DNA of 64,000 nucleotides from Vibrio fortis (GCF_024347475.1 NZ_AP025487.1:2604001-2668000); one strand, 5' to 3'; counted from the stretch's first letter, positions 27,444 to 38,550 are shown. Notes: generated by a model not told the origin, from the letters alone. Translations and numbers: made by a program.

Positions 27444-27851
27444 TTACTTTAGAGCTTTATTCAACAATAGGTTCAATTGCTCTATCTCTTGCTCAGTTAA
27501 CTGGTTCTCTAATGTCTTTGCCATGACCTGATAGATCTTGCTCTCTTCCTCTAAGCCCGTCTCAGCTTTCGCTGTCAACACAACCAATTTAGAGCGTGCA
27601 TCTTCAGGGCTCGGACGTCGCTCGACTAACCCTTTTCGCTCTAAGCGCTGAACCATAGTGGTTGCCGAAGGTTTAGTTACTTGCATCTCTTCAGCGAGAT
27701 CTGTTAATCGAATGGGCTCTTTGGCTGCCTCTATGACCTTAAGGTAGTCATACTCATTAAAACTAAGCTGACCAATAGGATCCTCTTTCGACTGCGTTCG
27801 CCATATTTTCGACGCAAATCGTTCGATCTTTTCTAGGTTCTCATTCAACAC
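27444..27851 (-). CDS. MarR-family transcriptional regulator
   Basis: 135 aa winged-helix dimer. The recognition region LTDLAEEMQVTKPSATTMVQRLERKGLVERR and the wing segment PEDARSKLVVLT are typical. The start is GTG at 27851 (TTG at 27848 is possible). It probably represses itself and the MATE gene through the two 8-3-8 sites. The inducer is unknown. Confidence 0.9.
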   Translation of the reverse strand: MLNENLEKIERFASKIWRTQSKEDPIGQLSFNEYDYLKVIEAAKEPIRLTDLAEEMQVTKPSATTMVQRLERKGLVERRPSPEDARSKLVVLTAKAETGLEEESKIYQVMAKTLENQLTEQEIEQLNLLLNKALK

Positions 27852-27873
27852 AATTCTTCAAACAACCCACATT

Positions 27874-27892
27874 TAATTAGCAAGGCTAACTA
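27874..27892. promoter_or_regulatory. MarR-type operator upstream of its own gene
   Basis: TAATTAGC-AAG-GCTAACTA, arms matching at 7 of 8 positions. The core TTAGCAAGGCTAA is close to the SlyA consensus TTAGCAAGCTAA with one extra G. It lies 23-41 bases before the GTG start. Confidence 0.65.
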
Positions 27893-27938
27893 TTTTAATC
27901 TGAGTTGTTTAAATTGCAATCAGAAAAAGTGTGCCACA

Positions 27939-27966
27939 TAAAAAAAGCCGCTCATCAGAGCGGCTT
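27939..27966 (-). terminator. nlpI terminator
   Basis: AAGCCGCTC/GAGCGGCTT stem followed on the minus strand by T7. Confidence 0.85.
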
Positions 27967-27992
27967 GATTGTGATCTATTTTGAGGACTGAT

Positions 27993-28913
27993 TTAGTTCT
28001 CTTCAGCTTTGGCTTGCTCTAGCTTAGCTTGAGCAAGTCGCTCTTCCTTAAGGTCCATAAAGATTCGACCAAGTTCAAGGAAAGAGTAACGGTGCTCAAC
28101 ATACTCATAAACATTGAACGAGACGGCGAGCTTATAAAGCGAGATCGCATTCGCGTAGTCACCGCGTAGATGATAACGCTTGCCTAAGTAGAAGTAGGTC
28201 TCCGTTAAGCGCTGTGCCAACAAGGTGTTATCACGCGTGCCACTCAAGATCGCTTTGAATGCCTGCTCTTCTGAAATCTCGTCGAGCATAATCGCAACCA
28301 GTACCCAACCCCACTGCTCATCACGGTCTTGGTAGCGTGATTGCAGATCTTTTAGCGCCTGTTCTGGTGTTAGCTCACTCTGAATGATGTAAAGCCATAA
28401 AGCACGGAACGGATCATTTGGGTCATCGTTATAGTGCTTAAGCATCTCTTCACTCGACAGCTCGTAGCGCTCGCCATAGTAAAGCGCAATAGCACGGTTA
28501 CGCTCTGCGTATGAGTTGCTTGGATCAAGCTCAAGTGTTGAATCGAAAGACTCATAAGCGGCATCAAATTCACCCACTTGGGTAAAGTAGACACCTAATA
28601 GGTTAAAGATGTCTGGTTGTGCTGGATTCAAAGACAAAGACTGATTGAAATCGAGTCGAGCAAGATCGCGCAAACCAACACTGTCGTAATAGTTACCACG
28701 TTCAAAAAGCATCTTAGCGCGAACATCATCACCAAGGTCAGGTCTTTGTAACAACTGAGATAAACGAGCTATCTGAACTTCTTGCTGCACACTCGGCTGC
28801 AATGGAACAGCCATTGGAGGATAGACCCAGCGCGGAGCTGAAGTGTCCATTGTCGATGCACAACCTGTTAAAACAAGCAGCAGAGACAGACTCGCGGTTT
28901 GAAACCATTTCAC
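27993..28913 (-). CDS. nlpI: Lipoprotein NlpI
   Basis: Outer-membrane lipoprotein with TPR repeats that acts as an adaptor for peptidoglycan hydrolases and the Prc protease. 306 aa from a GTG at 28913, with AGGAG 9 bases upstream. The lipobox is LTGC, with C18 lipidated. TPR-type helices run from about residue 60 to 150 (AQPDIFNLLGVYFTQVG and DPSNSYAERNRAIALYY). Downstream of pnp on the same strand, as in E. coli. Confidence 0.93.
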   Translation of the reverse strand: MKWFQTASLSLLLVLTGCASTMDTSAPRWVYPPMAVPLQPSVQQEVQIARLSQLLQRPDLGDDVRAKMLFERGNYYDSVGLRDLARLDFNQSLSLNPAQPDIFNLLGVYFTQVGEFDAAYESFDSTLELDPSNSYAERNRAIALYYGERYELSSEEMLKHYNDDPNDPFRALWLYIIQSELTPEQALKDLQSRYQDRDEQWGWVLVAIMLDEISEEQAFKAILSGTRDNTLLAQRLTETYFYLGKRYHLRGDYANAISLYKLAVSFNVYEYVEHRYSFLELGRIFMDLKEERLAQAKLEQAKAEEN

Positions 28914-28940
28914 AAATACTTACTCCTGTTATGACCGCAA

Positions 28941-28969
28941 TAAAAAAGGGAGCGATATGCTCCCTTTAT
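28941..28969 (-). terminator. pnp terminator
   Basis: GGGAGC/GCTCCC core stem extended by A/T pairs, followed on the minus strand by TTTTTTATT. Confidence 0.85.
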
Positions 28970-29035
28970 AACATGCTTTGTTAATGATGGGTTAGAAATC
29001 ACTAAAAAGCGATAGTTCCATCATTTTACTGAGAA

Positions 29036-31156
29036 TTACTCAGCAGCAGGTGCTTCGCCTTCAGCTGGCGTTTCAACTGCTTCTTTCATGCTTAGACGTA
29101 CACGGCCTTGACGGTCGATTTCAAGAACCTTAACAGGTACTTCTTGACCTTCAGTTAGGTAGTCAGACACTTTCTCAACGCGCTTGTCAGCAATTTGAGA
29201 GATGTGTACTAGACCATCTTTACCTGGAAGGATAGTAACGAATGCACCGAAGTCTGCTAGACGCGCAACTTTACCTTGGTAGATGCGGCCAACTTCAACT
29301 TCTGCAGTGATCTCTTCGATACGACGGATAGCTTCTTTAGCAGCAGCACCTTCAGTCGCAGCGATCTTGATTGTACCGTCGTCGTCGATTTCGATAGTTG
29401 TACCAGTCTCTTCAGTTAGAGCACGGATAACTGCACCACCTTTACCGATAACGTCTTTGATCTTCTCTGCGCTGATCTTCATTGTGTGAATACGCGGAGC
29501 GAACTCAGAGATATCTTCACGAGCACCAGAGATAGCTTCATCCATTACAGATAGGATGTGCTTACGTGCACCTTGCGCTTGGTTAAGAGCAATTTGCATG
29601 ATCTCTTTAGTGATACCTTCGATCTTGATGTCCATTTGAAGTGCAGTGATACCAGTGTTAGTACCTGCTACTTTAAAGTCCATGTCGCCTAGGTGGTCTT
29701 CGTCACCAAGGATGTCAGAAAGAACAACAAAGTCGTCGCCTTCTTTAACAAGACCCATTGCGATACCCGCAACAGAAGACTTGATTGGAACACCAGCATC
29801 CATAAGAGCTAGAGACGTACCACATACAGAAGCCATTGAAGAAGAACCGTTAGATTCTGTGATTTCTGATACTACACGTACTGTGTATGGGAACTCGTCT
29901 ACAGATGGCATTACTGCTGCAATACCACGCTTAGCTAGTTTACCGTGGCCGATTTCACGACGCTTAGGAGAACCTACAAAACCAGTTTCGCCTACACAGT
30001 ATGGAGGGAAGTTGTAGTGCAGTAGGAAGTGATCTTTACGCTCACCAGTTAGCTCGTCGATGATTTGAGCATCACGTTGTGTGCCAAGAGTAGCAGTAAC
30101 GATAGCTTGAGTTTCACCACGAGTGAATAGTGAAGAACCGTGAGTACGTGGAAGAACACCAGTGCGTACGTCTAGCGCACGAACCATGTCTTTTTCACGA
30201 CCGTCGATACGTGGGTTACCAGCGATGATGCTGCGACGTACAACTGTTTTCTCTAGATCGTGGAAGATAGAGTGAGCTTCTTTTAGGTTCACTTCTTCGT
30301 TTTCAGAAACTAGCACTTCGTTAACTTCTGCTGCGATCTCATGGATGCGGTCGTAGCGAGTCATCTTTTCAGTGATTTGGTAAGCTTCAACCAGTTTAGC
30401 TTCTGCTAGTTCAGCGATACGAGTCGTTAGAGCCGTGTTCTCTTCTGGAGCAACCCAATCCCATGCAGGTGTTGCAACTTCAGCTGCAAATTCGTTGATC
30501 GCGTTGATCACAACTTGCTGTTGTTCGTGACCGAATACAACGGCTGATAGCATCTCTTCTTCTGTTAGGTTGTCTGCTTCAGACTCAACCATAAGAACAG
30601 CGCCTTCAGTACCAGAAACAACAAGGTCAAGCTTAGATGTTTCTAGCTCAGTGTTGCTTGGGTTCAGTACTAGTTGACCATCGATGTGACCAACACGTGC
30701 TGCACCGATTGGACCGTTGAACGGAATACCAGAGATAGCAAGTGCTGCAGAAGTACCGATCATTGTTACCATGTCAGGCTGAACGTCTGGGTTTACAGAC
30801 ATTACTGTAGCGATAACTTGAACTTCGTTTTTGAATGCGTCTGGGAAAAGCGGACGGATTGGACGGTCGATAAGACGAGCCGTTAGTGTTTCGCCTTCAG
30901 AAGGACGACCTTCACGCTTGAAGAAGCCACCAGGGATTTTACCTGCAGCGTATGTACGCTCTTGGTAGTTAACTGTTAGTGGGAAGAAGTCTTGACCTTC
31001 AACCGCTTCTTTTTTACCTACAACAGAAACGAATACAGACGTATCGTCCATTGTTACCATTACTGCAGCAGTAGCTTGACGTGCAATAACACCTGTTTCT
31101 AGAGTTACGGTGTGGTTACCGTACTGAAACGTTTTTACAACTGGTTTCTCAAACAT
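29036..31156 (-). CDS. pnp: Polynucleotide phosphorylase
   Basis: Phosphorolytic 3'-5' exoribonuclease of the degradosome. 706 aa: two RNase PH domains, then a KH domain ([15 protein letters not shown], about 561-575) and an S1 domain ([18 protein letters not shown] onward) before a short acidic tail. Downstream of rpsO, with a 363-base leader containing an RNase III-type stem that in E. coli mediates autocontrol. Confidence 0.97.
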   Translation of the reverse strand: MFEKPVVKTFQYGNHTVTLETGVIARQATAAVMVTMDDTSVFVSVVGKKEAVEGQDFFPLTVNYQERTYAAGKIPGGFFKREGRPSEGETLTARLIDRPIRPLFPDAFKNEVQVIATVMSVNPDVQPDMVTMIGTSAALAISGIPFNGPIGAARVGHIDGQLVLNPSNTELETSKLDLVVSGTEGAVLMVESEADNLTEEEMLSAVVFGHEQQQVVINAINEFAAEVATPAWDWVAPEENTALTTRIAELAEAKLVEAYQITEKMTRYDRIHEIAAEVNEVLVSENEEVNLKEAHSIFHDLEKTVVRRSIIAGNPRIDGREKDMVRALDVRTGVLPRTHGSSLFTRGETQAIVTATLGTQRDAQIIDELTGERKDHFLLHYNFPPYCVGETGFVGSPKRREIGHGKLAKRGIAAVMPSVDEFPYTVRVVSEITESNGSSSMASVCGTSLALMDAGVPIKSSVAGIAMGLVKEGDDFVVLSDILGDEDHLGDMDFKVAGTNTGITALQMDIKIEGITKEIMQIALNQAQGARKHILSVMDEAISGAREDISEFAPRIHTMKISAEKIKDVIGKGGAVIRALTEETGTTIEIDDDGTIKIAATEGAAAKEAIRRIEEITAEVEVGRIYQGKVARLADFGAFVTILPGKDGLVHISQIADKRVEKVSDYLTEGQEVPVKVLEIDRQGRVRLSMKEAVETPAEGEAPAAE

Positions 31157-31219
31157 TGTATTTCCTTCATCTAAAGATTGCTCTCTAGAATAAGTGAATG
31201 GGTACTCCGCAATGACTAA

Positions 31220-31285
31220 TCGCGACTAGTAAAAAAAGACGAAAAAGAACCACGTTCTACGCTCATCTGTTTTTAATAGTCGCGA
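31220..31285 (-). other. Long stem-loop in the pnp leader (RNase III target candidate)
   Basis: TCGCGACTA (31220-31228) pairs with TAGTCGCGA (31277-31285). After one mismatch, TAAAAA (31230-31235) pairs with TTTTTA (31270-31275), and a shorter hairpin GAAC/GTTC sits inside. It corresponds in place to the E. coli pnp leader stem cut by RNase III. Confidence 0.65.
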
Positions 31286-31468
31286 CCTATTGGCCGACAT
31301 CTGTGACTGTCATTGTTGAGTAAAATGAAGTGCCAGAGTTTCATAGAATTACTGGCGTGCAAGAGTATAAACTATTTTTCTGACAAGAGACATTTTCAGA
31401 GCCAAAAAACGAGTTTACAGCACACATAACGGGCACTTTTCTCTGCATAGTGACGATATTTTAGATAT

Positions 31469-31498
31469 AAAAAAAGCCTCAGCAATTGCTGAGGCTCT
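31469..31498 (-). terminator. rpsO terminator
   Basis: AGCCTCAGCAA/TTGCTGAGGCT perfect 11-bp inverted repeat followed on the minus strand by TTTTTT. Confidence 0.9.
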
Positions 31499-31519
31499 TT
31501 CATCAAATTCGAGATTTGA

Positions 31520-31789
31520 TTAGCGACGTAGACCTAGACGCTTGATAAGCTCTTGGTAACGACCAAGATCTTTACCTTTTAGGTAGTCTAGAAGCTTACG
31601 ACGGCTAGAAACCATACGTAGAAGACCACGACGGCTGTGGTGATCGCCTTTGTGAGCTTTGAAGTGACCTTGTAGGTGGTTGATAGAAGCAGTAAGTAGA
31701 GCTACTTGTACTTCTGGTGAACCTGTGTCGCCTTCAGAGCGCGCGTATTCTGCAACGATTGCTGCTTTAGTTTCTGCATTCAGAGACAT
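31520..31789 (-). CDS. rpsO: 30S ribosomal protein S15
   Basis: 89 aa, the invariant length of S15. The signature [12 protein letters not shown] with HSRRGLL and [13 protein letters not shown] is complete. Lies between truB and pnp as in most gammaproteobacteria. E. coli S15 represses its own mRNA by a leader structure; the 31790-31916 stretch is the equivalent place but I did not resolve a pseudoknot. Confidence 0.98.
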   Translation of the reverse strand: MSLNAETKAAIVAEYARSEGDTGSPEVQVALLTASINHLQGHFKAHKGDHHSRRGLLRMVSSRRKLLDYLKGKDLGRYQELIKRLGLRR

Positions 31790-31920
31790 AATTCTCTCCT
31801 GATAAGAGTAGTTTGATATTTGTAGCAGCCAATCTCTGATTCAGCCGCTACGCGAGCCGTGGATTATAGGGAAGTTTGCCTAGTGGTGCAATAACAATCT
31901 ATCGCGATCTCACTGAACAA

Positions 31921-31962
31921 AAAACAAAAAAGCAGAAGTCCTATGTTGGGCTCCTGCTTTTC
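31921..31962 (-). terminator. truB terminator
   Basis: Interrupted stem: AAAGCAG/CTGCTTT outside and AGTCC/GGGCT inside, followed on the minus strand by TTTTTGTTTT. Ends the infB-rbfA-truB unit. Confidence 0.75.
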
Positions 31963-31996
31963 ATGTCATATCAGCAAAGATTGCCTTCAATGTTGA

Positions 31997-32950
31997 TTAT
32001 GCTTGAGGCTCTTCTTCGCGGAAAACCACCAAGCGTTTCGGTGCAACGCGACCATCATTATCGATCTGAGCAACACCCACAAACAGCTTCTCTTCACCGC
32101 TTGTCATACGCACTGTACCCTCTGCTGGCGCACCAGCAACTTGTACAGGCATACCGTGCTGAACTAAATCAGTCAGTTCTGCATTCAGGTTTACTTCTGG
32201 CAGGTCTTCTACCGCTGTGTCCATTGGCATCAGCAGTGGATCAAGCAGCTCTTTCGGCGCAATGTCTTGCTGTTGAGCTTGCTCTAGGATCTCGTTCAGT
32301 TGCTCTAGCGTTACCATGCGTTCGTATGGGTACTTTGCAACGCCCGTACGACGCAGCATCGTCACGTGCGCACCACAACCTAGCATTTCTCCCAGATCGT
32401 CAGTGATGGTTCGGATGTAAGTGCCTTTTGAACAGTGCACTTCCATCTCCACTTCATCACCCTCAAAGCGCAGAAGATCGATCGAGTAAACCGTGATCTT
32501 ACGAGATTCACGCGGTACTTCGATACCAGCACGCGCGTATTCATACAAAGGCTTACCTTGGTATTTTAACGCCGAGAACATTGATGGAACTTGGTCAGTT
32601 TCACCTTTGAAGCTTTCAATGCAGCGCTCAAGCTGTTCACGAGTCACATTCACTTCGCGCGTTTCAACCACTTCACCATCAGAGTCCGAAGTGTTGGTAC
32701 GCTCACCGAGCTTCGCGATCACAACGTAGCGCTTGTCAGAATCTAATAGAAACTGAGAAAACTTGGTTGCTTCACCCAAACAGATTGGCAGCATGCCTGT
32801 CGCAAGAGGATCCAAAGCACCGGTGTGCCCTGCTTTCTCTGCAAAGTAAATACGCTTTACTTTTTGCAGTGCGTCATTCGATGAGATGCCAGTCGGCTTA
32901 TCTAATAAAATAACCCCGTTAATCGGGCGACCTTTACGACGGCGAGCCAT
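31997..32950 (-). CDS. truB: tRNA pseudouridine(55) synthase
   Basis: Makes pseudouridine 55 in the T-loop of tRNAs. 317 aa. The catalytic motif [12 protein letters not shown] holds D47. KGTYIRTI and the C-terminal PUA-like region (about 245-310) are present. Its ATG overlaps the rbfA stop by one base, so the two are co-translated. Confidence 0.97.
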   Translation of the reverse strand: MARRRKGRPINGVILLDKPTGISSNDALQKVKRIYFAEKAGHTGALDPLATGMLPICLGEATKFSQFLLDSDKRYVVIAKLGERTNTSDSDGEVVETREVNVTREQLERCIESFKGETDQVPSMFSALKYQGKPLYEYARAGIEVPRESRKITVYSIDLLRFEGDEVEMEVHCSKGTYIRTITDDLGEMLGCGAHVTMLRRTGVAKYPYERMVTLEQLNEILEQAQQQDIAPKELLDPLLMPMDTAVEDLPEVNLNAELTDLVQHGMPVQVAGAPAEGTVRMTSGEEKLFVGVAQIDNDGRVAPKRLVVFREEEPQA

Positions 32951-33360
32951 TACTCTTCACCTTCCGATGTTGACTCATCACGGCCAGCAGCTTGCTGCTT
33001 ACGCTTGTCTTCGCTGACCACTTCAGACACTAGGTTAGACATACGCATACCTTCAACCAAAGTGTTGTCGTAAGTGAAACGAATTTCTGGAGTTAGACGT
33101 AGGCGGATACGCTTACCTAACATCATGCGTAGTTGAGGTTCGTGCTCTTTCAGTGCCGCTAGGCTCGACTCAGGTGTTTGCTCACCAACGCATAGGAAAG
33201 TAACGAATACTTTTGCGTAAGCAAGGTCACGAGAAACCTCTACATCAGAGATGGTTACCATACCAATACGTGAGTCACGAACTTCACGTTGCAGCATGAT
33301 TGCTAGCTCTTTTTGTAGTTGCTGAGACACGCGCTGCGTGCGGCTAAATTCTTTTGACAT
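32950..33360 (-). CDS. rbfA: Ribosome-binding factor A
   Basis: KH-fold protein that binds immature 30S subunits and aids 16S maturation and cold growth. 136 aa. The core [24 protein letters not shown] is clear, followed by a charged tail. Between infB and truB in the usual order; a strong GC hairpin lies just upstream. Confidence 0.97.
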   Translation of the reverse strand: MSKEFSRTQRVSQQLQKELAIMLQREVRDSRIGMVTISDVEVSRDLAYAKVFVTFLCVGEQTPESSLAALKEHEPQLRMMLGKRIRLRLTPEIRFTYDNTLVEGMRMSNLVSEVVSEDKRKQQAAGRDESTSEGEE

Positions 33361-33381
33361 TTTCTTTTCTCACTTAGAAAG

Positions 33382-33412
33382 ATGGGGGGCTTGGTAATAA
33401 CCAGCCCCCCAT
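33382..33412 (-). other. Strong GC hairpin between infB and rbfA
   Basis: ATGGGGGGCTTGG (33382-33394) pairs with CCAGCCCCCCAT (33401-33412). No U-run follows on the minus strand, so it is not a normal terminator; mRNA processing or stability is likelier. Confidence 0.7.
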
Positions 33413-33493
33413 GGTGTATTCAACAACCGATTACCACTTACCTATACCAGTAATGTTAGTAACCTTAGTCAATATGTCGAGTCAGCGGACTGA

Positions 33494-36181
33494 TTAGTCT
33501 AGAGTACGCTTAACTTCAACGATTTCGAATACTTCGATTTGGTCACCAACGCGAACGTCATTGTAGTTCTTAACGCCGATACCACATTCGTAGCCATTCT
33601 TAACTTCTTGTACGTCATCTTTAAAGCGACGTAGTGACTCTAGTTCACCTTCGTAGATAACAACGTTGTCACGTAGTACGCGGATTGGGTTGTTACGCTT
33701 GATCGTACCTTCAGTAACCATACAACCTGCGATTGCACCAAGCTTAGGCGACTTAAATACGTCACGTACTTGAGCAAGACCGATGATTTCTTGTTTGAAT
33801 TCAGGAGCAAGCATACCGCCCATCGCCTGTTTCACTTCGTCGATCAGTTGGTAGATGATTGAGTAGTAACGTAGATCTAGGTTTTCGTTCTCAACAGTAC
33901 GACGAGCTGTCGCGTCTGCACGAACGTTGAAGCCTAGGATGATAGCGTTAGATGCTGCTGCAAGTACTGCATCAGTTTCTGTAATACCACCAACACCAGA
34001 ACCTACGATGTTCACTTTAACTTCGTCTGTAGACAGTTTCAGTAGAGAGTCAGCGATTGCTTCTACAGAACCTTGTACGTCAGCCTTAAGAACAACGTTA
34101 AGCTCAGCAACTTCACCAGCAGCCATGTTAGAGAACATGTTCTCTAGTTTCGCTTTCTGTTGACGCGCTAGTTTCACATCACGGAATTTACCTTGACGGT
34201 AGTTCGCTACTTCACGTGCTTTACGCTCGTCACGTACAACTGTTGCTTCATCACCAGATGCTGGTACACCAGAAAGACCTAGGATCTCTACTGGGATAGA
34301 TGGGCCTGCAGATGTAACTTCTTGACCGTTCTCATCGCGCATTGCACGAACACGGCCGTACTCTTGACCACAAAGAACGATGTCGCCTTTGTTTAGAGTA
34401 CCAGACTGAACAAGAACAGTAGCTACTGGACCACGGCCTTTATCTAGACGAGATTCTACAACCACACCTGATGCCATGCCTTCTTCTACTGCTGTCAGTT
34501 CTAGAACTTCAGATTGTAGAAGGATTGTCTCTAGAAGACCGTCGATGTTAGTACCTTGTTTCGCAGAGATGTGAACGAACATGTTCTCACCGCCCCACTC
34601 TTCAGGGATAACGTCGTACTGTGCCAGTTCGTTCTTAACGTTGTCTGGGTTAGCGTCTTCTTTATCGATCTTGTTTACAGCAACGATTAGCGGTACTTCA
34701 GCTGCTTTCGCGTGCTGAATCGCTTCGATCGTTTGTGGCATTACACCATCATCTGCTGCTACTACTAGAACAACGATATCTGTCGCTTGAGCACCACGAG
34801 CACGCATAGCTGTAAATGCCGCGTGTCCAGGAGTATCAAGGAAAGTGATCATGCCGTTGTCAGTTTCAACGTGGTATGCACCGATGTGCTGCGTGATACC
34901 GCCCGCTTCGCCTGAAGCAACGTGAGCTTTACGGATGTAGTCAAGTGTTGACGTTTTACCGTGGTCAACGTGGCCCATGATAGTTACAACAGGAGCACGT
35001 GGAACAGCTTCAGCGTTGTTATCACGGTCGTTTAGTACCGCTTCTTCTAGCTCGTTCTCTTTACGTAGGATTACCTTGTGACCCATTTCTTCAGCAACAA
35101 GTTGTGCTGTCTCTTGGTCGATCACTTGGTTGATAGTCGCCATTGCGCCCATCTTCATCATTACTTTGATAACTTCAGTTGCTTTAACGGCCATTTTGCT
35201 AGCCAGTTCAGAAACAACGATAGTTTCGCCGATAACAACGTCAGCTTTTGCTACAGATGCTGTCTTATCGAAGCCCTGTTGCATTGAAGTTGGTTTAGCA
35301 AGTTTGCCTTTAGCACCACGACCACGTTGGTTACGACCACCACGGTTGTTAGTAGCTTGCTTGTCAGCTGGCTTCTTCTTACGACGGCGAGGCGCCTTCT
35401 CTTCTTTCTGGTCAGCAGCATCTTCCGCTTCACGAGCGTATGTAGAAGTTGTCACATGGTAGTCCGCAGACTTCTCTTGCTCTTTCTTCTTCTGCTCTTC
35501 TTCAGACCAGCGCGCTTCGTTCTCTTCTGCTAGTTTACGTGCTTCTTCAACTAGCTTCGCCGCTTCAGCTTCAGCTTTACGCTGTGCTTCTTGCTCTTGA
35601 CGAGCTTTTAGTTCATCCGCTTCTTTTTTCGCTTGTGCGTTAGCGTCTGCATTTTTTGCATTCATGTCTTTTTTAGCCTTATCAGCTTGTGCGCGTTTTG
35701 CTTTTTCTTCAGCTTCACGTTTTGCGTCCGCTTCACGTTTTGCCTTCTCTTCAGCTTCGCGCTGTGCTTTCTCTGCAGCTTCACGTTTCGCTTGCTCTTC
35801 AGCTTCACGACGTGCTTTCTCTTCAGCTTCACGCTTCGCTGCTTCCTCAGCTTCACGTTTCGCTTCATCTTCAATAGCGCTGCGCTTCACGTAAGTACGC
35901 TTCTTGCGTACTTCTACTTGAACATCCTTACTCTTACCGCCTCCAGCGGCAACACTTAGCGTGCTGCGGGTCTTGCGTTGAAGAGTTAAACGAGTCGGTT
36001 CAGCTTCACCAGATGTATCACCATGCTCTTTCTTAAGATGCGTTAGTAATGCTTGTTTTTCTGAATCAGTAACTTGATCCGACCCTGTTTTCTTCATGCC
36101 TGCATCAGCAAGTTGTTCAATTAAGCGGTCAACTGGCGTACCAATCTCTTCACTCAGTGCTTTAACTGTTAATTGTGTCAT
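33494..36181 (-). CDS. infB: Translation initiation factor IF-2
   Basis: GTPase that places fMet-tRNA on the 30S subunit. 895 aa. An IF2_N domain (1 to about 55) is followed by a highly charged K/R/E/A-repeat segment (about 95-260), a second N-terminal domain, then the G domain with GHVDHGKT (403-410), DTPGHAAF and NKIDKEDA. Domains II-IV complete it. The charged repeats create long spurious frames on the opposite strand. Internal starts giving shorter IF2 forms, as in E. coli, are possible. Between nusA and rbfA. Confidence 0.97.
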   Translation of the reverse strand: MTQLTVKALSEEIGTPVDRLIEQLADAGMKKTGSDQVTDSEKQALLTHLKKEHGDTSGEAEPTRLTLQRKTRSTLSVAAGGGKSKDVQVEVRKKRTYVKRSAIEDEAKREAEEAAKREAEEKARREAEEQAKREAAEKAQREAEEKAKREADAKREAEEKAKRAQADKAKKDMNAKNADANAQAKKEADELKARQEQEAQRKAEAEAAKLVEEARKLAEENEARWSEEEQKKKEQEKSADYHVTTSTYAREAEDAADQKEEKAPRRRKKKPADKQATNNRGGRNQRGRGAKGKLAKPTSMQQGFDKTASVAKADVVIGETIVVSELASKMAVKATEVIKVMMKMGAMATINQVIDQETAQLVAEEMGHKVILRKENELEEAVLNDRDNNAEAVPRAPVVTIMGHVDHGKTSTLDYIRKAHVASGEAGGITQHIGAYHVETDNGMITFLDTPGHAAFTAMRARGAQATDIVVLVVAADDGVMPQTIEAIQHAKAAEVPLIVAVNKIDKEDANPDNVKNELAQYDVIPEEWGGENMFVHISAKQGTNIDGLLETILLQSEVLELTAVEEGMASGVVVESRLDKGRGPVATVLVQSGTLNKGDIVLCGQEYGRVRAMRDENGQEVTSAGPSIPVEILGLSGVPASGDEATVVRDERKAREVANYRQGKFRDVKLARQQKAKLENMFSNMAAGEVAELNVVLKADVQGSVEAIADSLLKLSTDEVKVNIVGSGVGGITETDAVLAAASNAIILGFNVRADATARRTVENENLDLRYYSIIYQLIDEVKQAMGGMLAPEFKQEIIGLAQVRDVFKSPKLGAIAGCMVTEGTIKRNNPIRVLRDNVVIYEGELESLRRFKDDVQEVKNGYECGIGVKNYNDVRVGDQIEVFEIVEVKRTLD

Positions 36182-36203
36182 ACCGCTTTCTCTCCTTGCT
36201 GAA

Positions 36204-37691
36204 TTATTCTTCGTCGCCGAACCAACAGATGTTACGCGCAGCCATGATTAGCTCGCCCGCACGCTCTGCAGTTAGGTCTTCAATGCCTTCTAGTTCATCA
36301 ACGCCTTGGTCAGCTAGGTCTTCTAGTGTTGCTACACCTTTTGCTGCCAGTTTGTACGCCATTTCGCGCTCTAGGCCTTCAAGTGCTAGAAGGTCTTCTG
36401 CTGGCTCAACACCGTCAAATGTCTCTTCTTTCGCTAGTGCTAGCGTTGTTAGAGCATCTTTAGCACGGCTACGTAGCTCTTCTACGATGTCTTCGTCTAG
36501 GCCATCAATTTCTAGAAGTTCGTTTACTGGAACGTAAGCGACTTCTTCTAGCGTAGAGAAACCTTCTTCAACAAGCATTTGTGCGAAGTCTTCTTCGATG
36601 TCTAGGTGCTTCATGAAGTTCTCAATAGAAGCTACTGCTTCTTCTTGGTGTTTCTTCTGAAGATCTTCAACTGTCATTACGTTCAGTTCCCAACCAGTCA
36701 GTTGAGACGCTAGACGTACGTTTTGACCGCTACGGCCGATAGCTTGTGCTAGGTTGTCTGCTTCAACAGCGATGTCCATTGAGTGTGCATCTTCATCAAC
36801 GATGATAGAAGCAACGTCTGCTGGAGCCATTGCGTTGATAACAAATTGTGCTGGGTTATCATCCCAAAGCACGATATCGATACGCTCACCGCCAAGTTCG
36901 CTTGATACCGCTTGTACACGTGCACCACGCATACCAACACACGCACCTACTGGGTCAATGCGCTTGTCGTTTGTTTTCACAGCGATTTTAGCACGAGAAC
37001 CTGCGTCACGTGCAGCACCTTTTAGTTCAATCAGCTCTTCACCGATCTCAGGTACTTCTACACGGAATAGCTCAGCAAGCATCTCTGGCTTAGAACGAGT
37101 GATAAACAGTTGGAAACCACGCGCTTCAGGTGCAACTTTGTAAAGAAGACCACGTACACGGTCGCCTGGACGGAAGTTTTCACGAGGAAGTTGGTCATCA
37201 CGCAGAATAACCGCTTCAGCGTTGTTACCTAGGTCTAGGATGATAGTGTCGCGATTAACTTTCTTAACTACGCCAGTTACTAGCTCGCCTTCGTTGTCGA
37301 TGAACTGTTCAACGATTTGCGCGCGCTCAGCTTCACGTACTTTTTGTACGATAACTTGCTTAGCTGTTTGAGTCGTAATACGGTCAAACGTTACAGACTC
37401 GATCTCGTCTTCGATGAAACCGCCAAGTTCGATTGTTTCGTCTTCGAATTGTGCTGCTTCAAGAGAGATCTCTTTTGTTGGATGCTCAACTTCTTCAACC
37501 GCTTCCCAACGACGGAAAGTTTCGAAATCACCAGTTTTACGGTCGATCTCTACACGAACTTCGATTTCGAATTCGCTTTTCTTTTTCGTTGCTGTAGCAA
37601 GCGCGATTTCAAGCGCTTCAAAAATACGCTCACGAGGAACTGCTTTCTCGTTAGAAACAGCTTCTACTACCGCCAAAATTTCTTTGTTCAT
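36204..37691 (-). CDS. nusA: Transcription termination/antitermination factor NusA
   Basis: Binds RNA polymerase and affects pausing, termination and antitermination. 495 aa: N-terminal domain (1 to about 130), S1 ([20 protein letters not shown]), two KH domains ([35 protein letters not shown]) and two acidic C-terminal repeats that end in [12 protein letters not shown]. Between rimP and infB; 22 bases separate it from infB. Confidence 0.97.
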   Translation of the reverse strand: MNKEILAVVEAVSNEKAVPRERIFEALEIALATATKKKSEFEIEVRVEIDRKTGDFETFRRWEAVEEVEHPTKEISLEAAQFEDETIELGGFIEDEIESVTFDRITTQTAKQVIVQKVREAERAQIVEQFIDNEGELVTGVVKKVNRDTIILDLGNNAEAVILRDDQLPRENFRPGDRVRGLLYKVAPEARGFQLFITRSKPEMLAELFRVEVPEIGEELIELKGAARDAGSRAKIAVKTNDKRIDPVGACVGMRGARVQAVSSELGGERIDIVLWDDNPAQFVINAMAPADVASIIVDEDAHSMDIAVEADNLAQAIGRSGQNVRLASQLTGWELNVMTVEDLQKKHQEEAVASIENFMKHLDIEEDFAQMLVEEGFSTLEEVAYVPVNELLEIDGLDEDIVEELRSRAKDALTTLALAKEETFDGVEPAEDLLALEGLEREMAYKLAAKGVATLEDLADQGVDELEGIEDLTAERAGELIMAARNICWFGDEE

Positions 37692-37726
37692 TAATCTAGC
37701 CTCTTAAGCTCTTCTCTCAGGGAGAA

Positions 37727-38182
37727 CTAAAATTTAGGGATCAGGTTCGCTTTTGAAATATTGCTAAGGGCGAATTCTTCTTGTTGCCCTTCAACCAATA
37801 CTGTTACGGTTTCGCCTTCAATAGATTGGATATCACCCTTCCATTTACGACGGTTGCCGACAGCCATTTTCAAAACGATGCTTACCTCGTGACCAATAAA
37901 TTGTTGGTAATGCTCTGCTTTGAACAGTGGTCTTTCTAAACCTGGTGAAGACACTTCAAGGTTATAAGCCACTGAAATTGGATCTTCAACGTCCATTACG
38001 GCACTTACTTGGTGACTTACTTCTGCACAGTCATCCACATTGATACCGTTTGGTGAATCGATGTAAATACGTAGCGTTGAGTGCTCACCCGCACGAATAA
38101 ATTCTAATCCAACTAACTCATAACCTGATGCTGCTACTGGAGCTTCAAGCATTTCAGTAAGTTGTCTTTCTAAACCAGTCAT
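37727..38182 (-). CDS. rimP: Ribosome maturation factor RimP
   Basis: Needed for 30S assembly. 151 aa, with [36 protein letters not shown] and a C-terminal SH3-like domain. First protein gene of the nusA operon. Two intrinsic terminators precede it, so its expression from the upstream tRNA genes needs read-through. Confidence 0.96.
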   Translation of the reverse strand: MTGLERQLTEMLEAPVAASGYELVGLEFIRAGEHSTLRIYIDSPNGINVDDCAEVSHQVSAVMDVEDPISVAYNLEVSSPGLERPLFKAEHYQQFIGHEVSIVLKMAVGNRRKWKGDIQSIEGETVTVLVEGQQEEFALSNISKANLIPKF

Positions 38183-38197
38183 TTAACCACTCCAGAA

Positions 38198-38220
38198 ACA
38201 AAAAAAGGGCTCAAAGCCCA
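38198..38220 (-). terminator. Leader terminator 15 bases before rimP
   Basis: GGGCT-CAA-AGCCC stem followed on the minus strand by T7. Its place right before the rimP start suggests attenuation of the nusA operon. Confidence 0.75.
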
Positions 38221-38249
38221 ATTTAAATTCCAAGCAAACATTATCTATT

Positions 38250-38265
38250 AGCATTTACAAATGCT
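38250..38265 (-). other. Small hairpin between the two leader terminators
   Basis: AGCATTT-AC-AAATGCT. It may compete with or help one of the flanking terminators. Confidence 0.4.
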
Positions 38266-38272
38266 TAGATAA

Positions 38273-38302
38273 CAAAAAACCCCGTATAAGCCGGGGTTTT
38301 TG
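38273..38302 (-). terminator. Terminator after tRNA-fMet
   Basis: CCCCG/CCGGGG-type stem in A/T flanks; on the minus strand it is followed by TTTTTTG. Confidence 0.8.
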
Positions 38303-38419
38303 TTGCTGGACCCTTATATACTAAGCGCCTTCATCAAATGAGTTACTGCACTTAGTTCACAGTGAGGTTCACACTGTGCAAACTTGCTACCAATTAAGAC
38401 TAAATATAGCACTTAAAAT

Positions 38420-38496
<77 letters not shown>

Positions 38497-38550
38497 TCCG
38501 ACTTGCGAGCATTATACGCCCAACAAGATGTTTTACAAGTTTGTAAATAA

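Larger units (their letters stand above)
31157..31519 (-). other. pnp leader region
   Basis: 363 bases between rpsO and pnp. It holds the rpsO terminator (31469-31498), A/T-rich sequence likely to include the pnp promoter near 31300-31450, and a long stem at 31220-31285. No ORF is credible here. Confidence 0.6.

Noticed and set aside
31876..32406. 176-codon plus-strand frame opposite truB
   Set aside because: Overlaps a well-conserved gene and its terminator; shadow frame.
35660..35880. Short-period repeat in the infB gene
   Set aside because: It encodes the known charged linker of IF2, not a mobile or CRISPR repeat.
35130..35959. Several long plus-strand frames opposite infB
   Set aside because: They mirror the K/E/A repeat segment of IF2; low-complexity Ser/Phe-rich shadows without ribosome sites.
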